This document shows, piece by piece, positions 11,346 through 23,373 of a stretch of DNA of 64,000 bases. This stretch comes from Daldinia sp. FL1419. Taxonomy: Eukaryota; Ascomycota; Sordariomycetes; Xylariales; Hypoxylaceae. The stretch is taken from assembly GCA_025201765.1 (NCBI GenBank), contig MU623396.1, forward strand, positions 1-64,000. Direction: 5' to 3'. How positions within the stretch are numbered: position 1 is the first letter of the stretch; the number at the start of each line of letters is the position of its first letter. The position numbers and the translations under genes were made by a program. Under the pieces are notes generated by a model that saw only the letters and a list, made by a program, of their open reading frames with translations, was not told the origin of the DNA and searched no databases.

Positions 11346-12597
11346 GTGATTGCCTACTTGTTTTTTAGCATTATAAACCTTCTAGCGGGTGGTGGGTGAA
11401 TTTGTTATCTGCACTGGGCAACCGGGTTGGTTTGCCTGGTAACCATAGGACGCGTATCTGCACGTTAGGACTACTTCGACGCGGGCGTGTTTACCTAGGT
11501 ACCTAGGTTCTTACGTTTAGGCACTCGAGGGACCGCAGCATGATGATTCACTCGATGCGCAACTTTCCGTAGAAGTTTTGCATCCATTCACCCACATGCG
11601 CGGAGTTGCCTTCGCACAAATTGCATGCTCGCGTTGACGGATCTACTTGCTTAAATATTTTTTTTTCTTGAATAACATTCTGTAACAAAGGCTTTGTACC
11701 ATAAATAGTACATAAAACCTCGTATCAATCACCAAGCTATTGTTACGATTCAATAAACACCTTTTTCACCTTAAAGAAGACGCATGAAATATTACTGTTA
11801 ACATATAAAAATAACACAACATGTTTGTTTCTTTATGCCGATTAAGGCAAGAAACCAGGATTTGCTTCTTGGATTAAGTTGCCCCTTCTGGAGTTCGGAA
11901 TTCGAGATGGGCACAATTTTAGATGCGGCCTCTGACGCCGATTTGATGGATCTATTGTGACATATGCTTGACTCCCAAAGACCAAAGCCAAAGCCGGATA
12001 CCTTTCGTATAGTTGGGGTGTGAAAGTAATATTGTTAGTGGGGGAAAAGGCAGGCAAATGCAATTTCTTCAACTGTAGCCAGTATATTTGGCAATTCCTT
12101 AGAACTCGACTCCTTAGCTCATTTTCCAGTAGTTGTATTATCATATTCAATGGATTCTACTAGCCCAGATAGTCTCCTTGTAGTGGACAACCACTTCGAT
12201 CATTTCAAATATAGGTAGGTAGGTAAATATTAAATATCCCGAGGTGGAAGGATATATGGATATAGCTACTAGGAGGTTTTGTAGGACGAGTGTTCTGGAG
12301 AAATCAAGGAGAATAGGGGTAAATAGGGGAAATCTCCACATTTCTTTAATCCACGAATCGCTACACAGTATACTATTTCTCATAATTCGGTTTGCATATA
12401 ATTCATGAGTAGCCAGTTGAATTAAATAGATTTAACAATAGTATATAACGTGTATCGTATACCAAACTATACTAAAACAAAAAAAACATAACAATACTAG
12501 AAACAAGGCAAGACGACCTACCTCAGACCCAAGGACGAAGACCTACGAAGCAAAAGCTACCACCCAATGATACTAATAAAACCGGTTTATATATACC

Positions 12598-15156
12598 TCA
12601 CCTGGGTGGGCCAAACTCCTGTTCTCGTTTCCGGACTAAAGCAGCCTCGACGAATAATCCGATATCCTCGAGAAAGTTGCAGACATCATACCTAACCCAC
12701 TCCGCGGGGTCTTCGATTACATACGTTCCCTTACGTTTCGCCGCTTTGATGCCGGCATCGCGTTCCTCCTGCTCGAGAAGCCTGTCGAGAACTGCGAGGT
12801 AAGCGGCGGGGCTCGCGCGACGCGCGAATTGTACTATTCCTACCGTGATACGTGCCCAAAGCTCAATCCAACCCGCATCGAGCGTCCCTCCCGCCTCGCG
12901 GAACTCGACTGTACGAGGGTTTAGCGATGAAATCCCGTCTTCTCTTGCGTCTTGTAAGTCCATTGCGGAGTAGTTCTTGAAATTGTAGTTAAGGCGTCGG
13001 GAGAAGGGCCCACTGAGAAGCGTCGCAATGGCCATAGCCGAATCGCAGCCTGCGAGATTGGCTAGGCCCTGAATTCCCGAGGTTACGGGGTTCAACTTGC
13101 ACTTCGCTGGATCTGCATCGGCGAACGCGTTCGAATGAATAGGATCGTCTTTGGCGTTCTCGCCGGCTGGGTCCGGAAGCGGATGCTCGATCGACGGAAG
13201 CCAGCCGATTCGGTCCCACATCGCGTCGGGGATCCTGGCGTACTTGTCAATCTTGCCCTGGTACAAGGCCGTTATGTTATCCGCGTCGTGAGGGAGGAGC
13301 TTATCTTCAAATAAGTCTGGCTCTGCTTCGGCATCATGTTTGAACTCGTGTTCGTGGTCGAGAGAATGTTCATTGTTATAATCAGCCTCGGTGTAAAAGT
13401 CAGGATCGAAGGGTGGGAAAGGGCAGGTTGAGGTGTCCTCGTAGTATAAATAGTTGGAGTCATATAGGGCAGGGGATCCGGGCGAAACGGGTGGCGGGGA
13501 GGAAAATTGTTCATCTACAATAAACTGAGGCTGGGAATCAAAACCGGAAGGGCTAAAGCTTATTTCAGAAGGGTAGGGTGGAGAGGAAGTAGTGGATGAT
13601 TCATGAAGGAGCGACGATAACGACGAGCTGATTTCGTGCTGGTGGGTTGACGTGTTGGCGTGAGGTGTGAATTTCTCGAAGAGTTCCGATATCCCCTTAT
13701 TCGTTTGAATAGCTTCATTGTATTCTGACAGAGTCGGGTGGTTGCCATCGACACCAGGTTCCATCAGTTGAGCTACATTTTCCCACTGGCTGATAATCAG
13801 GGGCGAGTTAATTCGTTCTTCCTTTTTTGGTCTCGGCGTTGTGAGCAAAGGGCCGATTAGGGGCTGCTGTATACGAAAGCTCTCTGTGGATGTATCGTAT
13901 CGCCAACCGATACGCGCAGACTCGAAATATGACTCGCACAATGCCAAAACTGTCTCAAACTGTTCGTCATTCAGTTGGGAGGGCTTTAAATTATAAAGAT
14001 ACTGGCATTGCGCTTGGACTAGTAGGCGTGTCTGGTCGGTTGCCTCAAGTGAAGCGATGTCTGTAGTCCCAAACTGTATTTTAGAGTAGAAATAAACTGC
14101 ATCAATGACTTCAGTTGCCTGCAGTGCATCCCAACGAATCCAACCTACATTTCTGTGTTGCGTATGATCTTCCGGAGGTAAATCGATATTTAGCCTCCTA
14201 CGTATGCTACGTCCTTCTTTCGCTACTTCTTCCAATGTTGGTAGAACGTAAGACACTGAGTCGTTGGAATCTCCTGATGCATCGTCCGGTGCGTCTTCTG
14301 ATGAGTCTCCTTTTGGGATAAGGTAGTTAGTGTCGTCTTTCAACGTCAAAAACGGACCTACATCATTACGCCACTTCGCGTACTTCTCCCATCCAGCCTT
14401 GCCGCCATATGCCGTCTCCTCCCAAGAGGTACTCGAAAATTTGGTTACTCGTAGGGGGTCATCGGTTGACAGCCATGTGTCATTCTCTTTTCGAACATCT
14501 TCCATGGTCATCCCTTGGGTGGCTAACCTACTGTGGTAACGAATACTAGCAGAATGTTGAAAGACTCTGCGCCATGGGGCGTGTAAACGAGAGAGAGCAG
14601 GGTCAGCGGTCCAAAGCAACATGCCTAGCCTCTTGATTGCCTCACCTGTGAAGAAATCTACGCCGTTCCCGACGTGAACGTGGAAACCGCATGTCGGGTT
14701 AACACGGAGGCGGTAGTTATACGTAAGGACATTGGTAACATATCGAATCTCCTGAAACGACTCGTTATTTGCCCATAGCGCTGGGCTCTGAATTTCGATG
14801 GCTTGCCATCTGTACTTGTCCACGAATTTTTCCGAAACACTAGTGTCTAGAGCTATCTTCCACTTGTCCTGTTTTTCAAGGCGAGCTGGTGACTCTTGCT
14901 GGTTTTTTTTCGCCGATACGGTACCCTCGGAAACCGGAATACCATTCGCTCTTAGAGTGGCTCGTATGCTTTCTATAATCTCTACGGTTGCTTTATAGTC
15001 GGAGGTGTCAATTCGTAGCAGAGGGGGGAGTTCGTCAGCGTATATTTTGTCTGGATCCAGCTCCTTAGTCGGTAGATAAGCTACGAGGAATTCTAATTCT
15101 ATGCCAAATGAAGGACGGGTGCCGATTGGCACAGTGAATTCATCAAAGCTTGTCAT
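12598..15156 (-). CDS. Amidoligase-like protein (Amidoligase_2 family), intronless
   Basis: Large single-exon protein of 852 residues from ATG 15156 (MTSFDEF); an in-frame ATG at 15201 would give 867. Motifs of the Amidoligase_2/COOH-NH2 ligase fold (glutamine-synthetase-like ATP-dependent amide-bond formation) appear in order: GIELEF near residues 18-23; IEIQSPAL near 130; CGFHVHVG near 160; and near the C-terminus TVEFREAGGTLD followed by a helical segment. A low-complexity Ser/Pro/acidic stretch of about 200 residues (roughly 490-690) separates the N-terminal core from the final motif, unlike compact bacterial members. Substrate and product are unknown; fungal members are commonly left as 'amidoligase enzyme'. 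Neighbours give no clue. No signal peptide is seen, so a cytosolic protein is inferred. Confidence 0.8.
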   Translation of the reverse strand: MTSFDEFTVPIGTRPSFGIELEFLVAYLPTKELDPDKIYADELPPLLRIDTSDYKATVEIIESIRATLRANGIPVSEGTVSAKKNQQESPARLEKQDKWKIALDTSVSEKFVDKYRWQAIEIQSPALWANNESFQEIRYVTNVLTYNYRLRVNPTCGFHVHVGNGVDFFTGEAIKRLGMLLWTADPALSRLHAPWRRVFQHSASIRYHSRLATQGMTMEDVRKENDTWLSTDDPLRVTKFSSTSWEETAYGGKAGWEKYAKWRNDVGPFLTLKDDTNYLIPKGDSSEDAPDDASGDSNDSVSYVLPTLEEVAKEGRSIRRRLNIDLPPEDHTQHRNVGWIRWDALQATEVIDAVYFYSKIQFGTTDIASLEATDQTRLLVQAQCQYLYNLKPSQLNDEQFETVLALCESYFESARIGWRYDTSTESFRIQQPLIGPLLTTPRPKKEERINSPLIISQWENVAQLMEPGVDGNHPTLSEYNEAIQTNKGISELFEKFTPHANTSTHQHEISSSLSSLLHESSTTSSPPYPSEISFSPSGFDSQPQFIVDEQFSSPPPVSPGSPALYDSNYLYYEDTSTCPFPPFDPDFYTEADYNNEHSLDHEHEFKHDAEAEPDLFEDKLLPHDADNITALYQGKIDKYARIPDAMWDRIGWLPSIEHPLPDPAGENAKDDPIHSNAFADADPAKCKLNPVTSGIQGLANLAGCDSAMAIATLLSGPFSRRLNYNFKNYSAMDLQDAREDGISSLNPRTVEFREAGGTLDAGWIELWARITVGIVQFARRASPAAYLAVLDRLLEQEERDAGIKAAKRKGTYVIEDPAEWVRYDVCNFLEDIGLFVEAALVRKREQEFGPPR

Positions 15157-15892
15157 CTTTGCTGTTGTTAGAATGAATTGGGTACATATAACGTTATCCA
15201 AGGTGGTCTAATCTGTTGGTTTTCGGATAGCTTCACCTGGCTTTCGTTAGATGTTTGAAGGAGTCGTTTTACACTCGCCGCTTGGTTCCTAAAAATTGAC
15301 CATATTACATCGTCTTCAAGGGGTCTGTGGATATGGAGTTGCTTAAGAGCGAGGATATTGCCTTTATGCGAAGGCAGAGAACAATAGCTTTATGTGCGCC
15401 CATAGTCATTCTAGAAAAGACAAACGGTCTAACACAATTCTTTGAAGCGAAACGCAAAGAAGAGTTGACTATTATTATACGACACTGAGGTGTCAAAGGG
15501 TTAATACCTGACACCACTTAATGAATCTGATTGTTGTCTCTGCATTGCATTGTACTATAGCTACAAGCTCATAGGCCTTTTTGTAAACCTTGCTAACGGG
15601 TAGAGTTACAGTGTAGCTAACGCCAAAACCACAGCCCTCTCGATAGCTTCCTCAAACATTAACTTCCATTGATGCGTGCTTGCTCATCAATACTCGAATC
15701 GTCTCCTCGTGAATTAGGGTTGTCACGTGCAACATGACTTGGGTATAAAAGGGGGAAAGTGCTGCTAATATCAAAGTATACGGGTATGGGAAAGGAACGG
15801 AATGCCACCAAAATAGGTATTTTTTTTTTTTTTAATATCGATAGCCACACTGTTTCATTGAGAAACAGTGAAGCACGCGCCTACATCCGTTC
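15157..15892. other. Intergenic, amidoligase to GPI protein
   Basis: It holds the amidoligase promoter (minus strand) and the 3' end of the GPI protein gene. A T-rich tract at about 15821-15834 is the only notable feature. No gene is seen. Confidence 0.5.
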
Positions 15893-16671
15893 CTAGAGCA
15901 TGTAGGCGAACATGCCAAGAGCCACAGCGGCGGCACCATTTCGTAGATATTGAATGTTGGTCGGGACGGCAGCGGCCTCGGAAGAAGACGAACTCGGAGC
16001 GGCGGAACTGGCGGGAGTAGCAGTAGCACTACCCGAAGCTGCGCTAGAACTGCTAGTTGTGCTGCTCACACTTCCCTCTCCCTTGTGCTTGTCCACATCT
16101 TCCTTGCCGCAGTTGTCGCCAAATGTCGACGTGCAGTTCTTCTGACCGGCAGCGTTGTTCTCATTTTGAGTAATGCAATTGCTCTGAAGTCTTTCGCAAA
16201 CAAACTACGGCGGAGAATGATTAGTATAATGTCTTAAATTATGACTGCAGATTGACTGTGTAAACTGCTGAGCGAAAGACATCCTTACCCAAGGAACCGT
16301 GTTCATGTAGAGATTCATATCGGGTTCGTTATCGCCCTGGCAAACGCACTGGAAATCCAGAGTATCCTATATCTTTATTAGCTATGTGCTCGGACAGACA
16401 CTGATGCCGACTGCTAAAAGCTTACCGTCGAACATCCATTTTGCACTACTGCTCCACAGATTGTACCGCAGCTGTCTTGCTGCCCTTGGCACCAAGCAAC
16501 TTTGGAGAATGATCAGCACCATATACTAGCATTGCAATTCAATAAGAACTTACCGCGATCGGAAATATCAACATCCTGGGGGTCGATCTTAAAAGTTGAG
16601 TTGGAATTTGCTTGCGCAGAGACGAGGGTGAGGGCGGACAGCACCAGGGCAGCGGCGCGTGTGTTGATCAT
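15893..16671 (-). CDS. GPI-anchored Cys-rich secreted protein (DUF7707-like), 4 exons
   Basis: Predicted cell-surface protein of 193 residues. Exons on the minus strand: 16671-16554, 16499-16426, 16366-16289, 16204-15893. An N-terminal signal peptide (about 19 residues, ends VSAQA) is followed by a Cys-rich domain with motifs WCQGQQDSCGTICG, QCVCQG and FVCERLQSNC, then a Ser/Ala/Thr-rich linker of about 50 residues, then a C-terminal hydrophobic tail (AAAVALGMFAYML) preceded by small residues. That is the classic layout of a fungal GPI-anchored wall protein. The Cys pattern resembles the family annotated as DUF7707; function unknown. It is distinct from CFEM domains, whose spacing does not fit. 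The three small introns fall inside the Cys domain and the phases agree. Confidence 0.8.
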
Positions 16672-18910
16672 GTTTGCGATTGAAAGACGTTTATAGCTGA
16701 TAGGTACAAGACTGATGGCTTATACAAACCAAAATCTGCAAATAAGTAAATATTTGATTAAGAGTAAAGTTTTTGTTCTGTTTTATGAAGCGTAAATTGT
16801 GATGGGTAAGAAGGGATGGTTGGTTGGTTTATGGGTTAAATGAGGAGATGGAAGAAGAACTGGAGAGAGAGGAAGGGAGCTTGAGGATGAAGTGCAATAC
16901 AAGCCGGGATAGGGTACGTAATAAGACGGTGATGGTGTGTTGATAATGTGGGTTGTACCTGAATTTTGATGACCGGGGGGTTGGTTGGACAAGGGAGGTA
17001 TGTCCGTAGAATGTAGAATCGTATGTAGAGTGTCGTTAGGATATTAAGAGGAAGAAAGTAATGTACTTGTTCGATGGGATTCCTTTTCGGATAGCTTGGG
17101 AGTTAGGCATGAAAAGAGAAAAAAAAAAAAAAGTTAGGACAGCCGGAAACAAAAAGAGGCCGTAGAGACGGATGGAATACGCATTTGACCGATGAAGTTC
17201 ACGATAACGGACCCTATTTTAACCAATAATCTTTAATTATTCAGACAAGGATGTTTTCCTCTGGAACTCACTGGCGTTGCTGCAGCATTGGTGCCGCTTG
17301 CCGAGAGTCTTTAGTTCCTTCGCTAGTCCCATATCAGGCCAGAAATTTGGAACGCCAAGAATCAGGTTTTGGTGGTAAGCCTACCCCAGACAGGGAAGGT
17401 TAAGAAAAAGGTTTGACCAATAAGTAGCTTGCTAGCCTTATAGCTCTTTCTCTATTCGGCTAGCCCACTATAAAGTGTCGGTATAGTTTTCTCGCTATCA
17501 CTTTTCATAGTTGTGAAGATTTGTCTGACAGGTCCCATCTCCAATTAAGAATTACGTGTGGTGAATAATTCACGTCATATTGCTGAAATTGACTTTATAA
17601 TTTCCATCTTATTCCCTATCGAAAGTGTTCGAAGCCATATCCATTCCAGGTCCATTACGAGGAAAGTAAGGTATCCATCTACCCTTATGCGGTAAGCGTC
17701 CACGACGGCAACGCAGTTTCTCCTGTGTCTACTTCGTATCGCTGTGTTAAAATGTTTGGATTGGGGCACAGGTATGCGGGGTTTATGCAGACGGGATTGG
17801 ACGGAATCCCCAATAAGGAGGTACGCCTCAGGTACTTATCTCAGAATAGGCTGGGCATATGCTTTTAGTCTAATGGAATGGAGGTTACTCTGAAGGTATT
17901 TAGTCAGGTACAACCTTGTATCCACCAGATGTAGGTAGGCGCAACCCGTACAATCTGTACAACCCTCGTACAAATGAAAGGTTAACCATAAATAATGAAC
18001 TAACTAACTAATAGTTTATTCCAACTTTTACAACTTTCTTCTGCCATTTTTGGAGGACGATTCATACGCCCTCAATGAAAACATCCGTGATAGCACTCTT
18101 TTTCTGCCTCGCTTTATCTTTCTTTGCTTAGTAAAATTACGCCAATATCCGAACCGAGGAATATTAAAACCCAAGGACCTACATGCCTTATGTAGCTGGT
18201 TTGATATTATCCGCCAGCAAGGGTGTGGATGCTCCGTTATTGCCACTCGGCTGGTCTCTTGTCAATCCACTATTAGCATCAATTTTAATTGCGCCCAGGA
18301 TTTATTTGGTCTTATAAGATATCTAAGTCAATATTTTGATGCGAAATAAGTGCACATGGGCTCCATCCAGTCTCTTTATCTCACGAATAAGGGGTAATTT
18401 CTTTTATCGAGAGACTACGTCCTCGAACACCACGGGTATCTACCGTCGCTAGGGGGAACATGCCCGAAACCTTTCACGGCGATGCGTACGTGACCAATAG
18501 CTTACCTCTTAATACTACCTCTTGGAACGGACATGAAACGCTTCGTTGACCTTTTTCTCTCGGCTGCCTCCAATGCTCCGTGCTCAACGGCGCTAGGGAG
18601 TATTCCCATCTTCCTAATATTGAAGGGATTTAGAACCGAAATTAGATGGAATTTGCATCTCTGTTGGATGGGGTTCCATAATTGACTCGTTAATTGATAA
18701 GAACCTCAGAATCTACTATTATGCAAATTTCGCTGGGTCTCGGCGTGTTAGCGAACGACGAAGGGTGTATTATGTAGGTAGGTATGTACGAACGCCGACA
18801 GCCCAATTAAGCTTTTCGCTACGCCCGACTACAGCCACCGTGCTTTGTCGATCCCAAGTGGTTTAGCGCTAAAAATTCGATACGCGAGCAGAACCCAACG
18901 CCAATCATAG

Positions 18911-18938
18911 CGATCAGTGATCAATGATCAGCAATCAA
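18911..18938. repeat. 7-bp imperfect tandem repeat (NGATCAR)n
   Basis: Four consecutive 7-bp units: CGATCAG, TGATCAA, TGATCAG, CAATCAA. It is short and non-coding. Confidence 0.7.
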
Positions 18939-19919
18939 TTGAGAGCGCAGATGAATACCTACTTCGGCATCCCCACGTGGGGCCGATTAGTATGGTCTGT
19001 GAGAACGGATACATCCGCTGTCCGTCGATTTTCACAAAACAAACACAATAATCGGATATAACAGTATCTCGGCTACGAGTATTCGTCATTGTGGCTTTTG
19101 TGTAGAAACGAGTGTTACTACTACTATTCAACTTCTTACGCTAGTACGGAGGGGAGATTGCATATAATGTAACCACTCATTCGGTACCTTCCAGCATGGT
19201 TTGAAATCTTGCAGATTTCTTACCCGATATTTGTCGAATGTCTCGTCTGTACCTGTCTCTCTAAAGAGGGTACTTGACGTGTACTTCACGATGATTTGAC
19301 TCACCTATAGATTTTGTTTCCATCCATTGGATCATCTCTCTTCAAATTCTACCAGATTTCTTGGCAAACAGATCAACAGCAACACAAGTCTGTAAGGTAC
19401 GATCATGTCTTGGCAATTTCTATTCTAGAACCCTTCCCCGGATTTTGCATATGCGCTTCTGGAGTGGTTGCTTCTATCATCGCATAAGGTAACCATTGCT
19501 ACATCTAAACCAATCATTTGAGTTGACTTCGGAGAAGATTCATTCCGATCAGCTTATTTGGTCCTCACCTCCGCGCCCGTCGTGGGTTAGCTTAGCATCA
19601 TAACGGAAGATTTCCTGCACCACTCGGGTGAAAGCAGCACCTCTTGGTTGACATGCCTTCAAATACCCACCCTGTGGGATGCCATCATATAACTCGATAA
19701 CTTAAGCATTTCGGTGTCAATCAATTAGTGAATATTTATAGACCACTTTCGTCTATAGCAACAACCCTATAAGAGTTCAGCCCACCAATGTCAATTAGTC
19801 TCCATTCGGGTTAGATCCCACCGGACCCTGCCCATGAGTCCATCGTTGAGTCGTTCGTACCATACTATTAAGAGGGGCAAGTGTCACTTTGAGTTGGGAG
19901 GAGCTACTTGCTGGAATAC

Positions 19920-19928
19920 GTATATATA
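19920..19928 (+). promoter_or_regulatory. Probable TATA box of GH53 gene
   Basis: TATATATAG lies about 95-100 bases upstream of the GH53 ATG at 20021, a plausible core-promoter position for a fungal gene with a short leader. Confidence 0.45.
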
Positions 19929-20020
19929 GGTAAATAACATATTCTCATAACGGTAGTATAACCATCCACGAGGAGTGTTACCTCAGTTATTTCCATCGTT
20001 TTGTCAAGTCTACGAACAGC

Positions 20021-21315
20021 ATGTTAACCTCTACCTTCTTGGCTCTCTCGTCGCTGACGGTAGTGCAAGCCGCACTCAAGTACAAAGGTGTTGACTGGTC
20101 TTCAGTTATAGTCGAAGAGAAAGCTGGAATATCGTACACCACCACAAGCGGAAGCACCGAACCCCTTGAAAAGATCTTAAAGGAATCCGGGGTCAACACA
20201 GTACGCCAGAGAGTTTGGGTCAACCCTCGAGATGGAAACTACAACGTGGACTACAATTTAAAATTGGCACAGCGGGCAAAGGCTGTTGGACTGGACGTTT
20301 ATGTGGATTTCCATTATAGTGATACGTAAGTCAAGCAGAACATTCGTTGGAATGAGCCTCAGAGAGAAAGGAAATCAGACATCAAGACCCAAAGTTACTG
20401 ATTTCACCCTTATCGTAGATGGGCTGATCCGGGACATCAAGCAATTCCTTCCGGATGGCCCACGAACATTGATGACCTCGCTTGGAAACTATATAACTAT
20501 ACACTGGACGTGTCGAATCAATTTGCTGCAGCAGGCATCTCGCCCACTATCATCTCAATTGGTAACGAGATTAGGTCGGGTCTCTTACTCCCTACCGGAT
20601 CTACAAGGAACTTTTATAACATCGCTCAACTGTTGCACTCGGCCGCATGGGGAATTAAGGACAGCAGACTTTCCCCTCAGCCTCGCATCATGATCCATCT
20701 TGACAATGGCTGGGATTGGAACACCCAGAAGAATTGGTACGAGTCTGCCTTGAAGGCAGGACCTTTGAAAACGTCAGACTTCGACATGATGGGCGTCTCA
20801 TATTATCCATTCTAGTAGGTGTCTCGCGGCCTAGATGAACAAGGGTTATCGCCACTAATCAATTACCTATAAAATAGTAACTCGGGCGCAACACTTTCAA
20901 ATCTTAAAGCGAGTCTTACTAACATGGCAAATACGTGGGGCAAGGAGATTGTCGTGGCAGAGGTAAACTGGCCTACCTCCTGCAACTCTCCTGCCTACTC
21001 ATTTCCGAGCGACCTTAAGAGCATACCCTTCTCGGCAGAGGGCCAAACTACTTTCATGAAGAAAGTCGCAGAGGTGATTGCCGGGGTAAAGAATGGCAAC
21101 GGTATCTTCTATTGGGAGCCAGCCTGGATGGATAATGCAGGACTCGGATCCTCATGCGAATCCAACACAATGTTCTCGGTAGGTGAGGTCACATTTGGCA
21201 CTGACTATATCAGCCCTTCCCCTCCCACCCTTTTCCGATAACGCGTATTCTAATCTTTCGCATATAGTGGCCTGGGAAGGAGTTGGATAGCTTGGACGTC
21301 TTTCTATCTATATAA
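20021..21315 (+). CDS. Secreted arabinogalactan endo-beta-1,4-galactanase, GH53, 4 exons
   Basis: Hydrolyses beta-1,4-galactan side chains of pectin outside the cell. Exons: 20021-20325, 20419-20814, 20878-21178, 21268-21315 (349 residues). A signal peptide of about 17 residues (ends VVQA) precedes the mature ALKYKGVDWSS. GH53 hallmarks are VDFHYSDTWADPG across intron 1, the acid/base Glu152 in IGNEI, and the nucleophile Glu262 in VAEVNWP. The last exon is short and easily missed: reading through intron 3 gives a false tail, whereas splicing GTAGGT (21179) to TAG (21267) restores the usual C-terminal strand (WPGKELDSLDVFLSI). No binding module is attached. An LPMO and a sugar transporter follow on the same strand within 8 kb. 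Confidence 0.93.
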
Positions 21316-21651
21316 ATGAAATCCGTCTATTGCAGCGCAGAGTAGATAACAGCGGTGTCTAATGGGCATCCTCGAGTTAGTAGTGAGAGAGACGTACCAT
21401 ATTAGCCATTGTCAATATGCCTCCTAAACGTGGCTCTTTATTTAACACACGTGCCTTTGCGGAGTGATTTGGTGTTTCGTTAAGGCGAGCACAAAGATCA
21501 AGCGGCAATAGGATATGCTAGGGAGATTTGCCCCTGAGACAATGAGACATAGTCAAAGGAAACTTGTTTTGTATCGAATTCGGACTGTATCCCATACTCT
21601 CACCAACATCCAAGTTCTTGGGCTACTTCGTTTACCAATACTTTACTAGAT
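21316..21651. other. Intergenic, GH53 to Cys-rich membrane protein
   Basis: 336 bases. I looked for an upstream exon that would give the next protein a signal peptide and found no hydrophobic start here that splices in frame. Confidence 0.5.
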
Positions 21652-23373
21652 ATGAGTGACGAGTCCAAGGATGACTACCACCAACCCCGGCAACTTGACA
21701 TGCCGCTAATAAGCATCCCGACCGAGACCCTTAATACTGACGTGTTACGGCCCGGAGGACGACCAGCGTCGCTTACCGCCGTGAGTGTCCCAGGAGCGAC
21801 CGATTTCGTGTTAGGGGTCGACACCTGTGGTTTCACCACGTCTAGCACAAGTAAGTTGATCTTCCTCTGATTGAATTATGAACCTTAGATGATTGAAATT
21901 GCTAACTTAGGCGAATTAAAGTCACTTGCGAATTCGGATACGAATGCACCGATGTAGGGGGCTATCGCGGCTGTTGCTTGCCTGGTGCCGGTGACTGTGC
22001 CTCCACGATCTATACGGATTGTATAGACTACGAGAACATTCCCCCCAACACGGAGGAATGCGGGCCGCAGACACTATGCTGGTTAGTCCGAAGCAAGAAA
22101 TACTTCCGCTCTATAGTAATCTCGTTGGGCCAATTATACTGATAATCCCGATCGCAGTCCGAGTGAAAATCCATCTTGCTACACTTATTGGGTCGATAAC
22201 AACAACGGCCCCGAGACCACGAAAAGACACATCGAGTGCCAGACGACCCAGGGGTTCGGGATACTGTATCCGTTTCCACCAGAGCTGACTATGACGTCGG
22301 ATACATCGACGACAGAAGTGAGCCCATCGTCCGATCCATCTACTACGGACCAAGCCGCGCTTGGGTCTGGGGACGATTCCCAGCCTCCTTCTCTGACGTC
22401 TGCGGGTACTATAGCGGGCGTGGTAGTCGGCTCCGTCGCCTTCGTTATGCTTATCGTCATAATCTCCGCTATAATACTCCGCCGCCGCCGAACCAAGAAA
22501 AATAACGTCGTCCCTCCACCAGTTCCCATGAAGAAAATAGATAGCTCAACAGAAGCAGACGTCCTGCCATCACCGGAAAATGAAGCAAGACAAGCAATTG
22601 GCGTAGCAGTAGCGAGACCAGATAAGAAGCCAGATCGAGGAAGTTTCCTACGGCCCCTTTCTATGATTAGGGAACATCCTCTCTCCATCTCTAACCCGAT
22701 ATCCATCCCAGCCACATCTTTTACCCCAGGAATCAGAAGGTACAAGTCAGCAGCGGCACGGCAGAGCCCGAAGCCAAATTGGCCGCTTGGCCCGCCCGGT
22801 AATCCTCTAGGGTTGAATCCGATCGACGCCGATTTGAAAAAGCGTCTTAGCGATAGTCGGCTCGGGACTAGGGAGTTAGAAAACGAAGGTATCATCGACA
22901 TCCGACAGAAGAGTCTTCCACGTATCCCGTTCCCACTACCTCCTCCTCCAGGTACGAGGCTCGTATCTCCCCTCCCGCCACTAAACCCAAACCCCGACCC
23001 CGGGGCCACGGGAACCACGCCCACCAGCGCAACAGCCGCGCTTCAAAGCCCACGGCTGAGCCACATTCCCGTATCGCCTATCATGAGTCGCATACTTAAC
23101 GGCGACGCGCGGCGCGGCGCCGTAAACCAAGTTCCGCCGTCACCGCGACCAACTAGTGCCGCGGACACGGAGACCGTGTCGCCGATTGCGAGCGATGTTG
23201 AAGAAGAAGTGGCAGGGGACTTGCACCGGTTTAGTTACATCTCGGCGTTTAGCGGCGCTAGCGAGCCCGGTGTGAACCGCAGGGCACAGGTCTCGCCGGT
23301 AGCGGTGGATGGGACGGAGAGCTTGGTGACGGTTAGTCCGTTGGAGAGTCCGAGGGGGAGTATGGATTCTTAG
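21652..23373 (+). CDS. Single-pass membrane protein with Cys-rich ectodomain, 3 exons
   Basis: Predicted 524 residues. Exons: 21652-21850, 21922-22081, 22158-23373; phases agree, though the first acceptor is AAG. The N-terminal half has 12 cysteines in a compact region (residues about 58-150, with GYRGCC and LCC pairs), then a Ser/Thr-rich stalk, one strong membrane helix (AGTIAGVVVGSVAFVMLIVI) and the stop-transfer sequence RRRRTKK. The cytoplasmic tail of about 290 residues is rich in Pro, Ser and Arg with no domain I recognise. The layout is that of fungal cell-surface proteins of unknown role, sometimes compared to wall sensors. No signal peptide is visible at the chosen ATG, so the true start or a first exon may be missing. 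It lies between a galactanase and a sugar transporter. Confidence 0.75.

Larger units (their letters stand above)
9996..12597. other. 2.6 kb gene-poor region
   Basis: No frame here shows a recognisable family or coding texture; the short frames at 10180-10422, 11842-12150 and 12147-12383 look spurious. It holds short tandem repeats, TACCTAGGTA-type motifs (about 10518, 11196, 11490) and a tRNA-like sequence on the minus strand (11262-11345), listed separately. Confidence 0.5.
16672..20020. other. 3.3 kb gene-poor region before the GH53 gene
   Basis: No convincing gene. Frames at 18028-18349 on both strands lack family features; the minus-strand one has a basic RGRKR segment that could be a decayed transposase remnant, but I cannot support that. 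A 7-bp repeat lies at 18911-18938. A TATATATAG box at about 19920 probably belongs to the GH53 promoter. Confidence 0.45.

Noticed and set aside
11842..12383. Two overlapping minus-strand frames
   Set aside because: Different frames, no shared homology, sequence AT-rich and without coding texture.
18028..18349. Opposed frames, the minus-strand one with a basic RGRKR segment resembling pogo/Fot1-type transposase tails
   Set aside because: The similarity is only a short basic stretch, the frame is broken on both sides and no inverted repeats were found.
22185..23024. 279-codon open frame on the minus strand
   Set aside because: It is the antisense shadow of the Pro/Ser-rich tail of the Cys-rich membrane protein; its Gly/Ser-rich content mirrors the sense codons.
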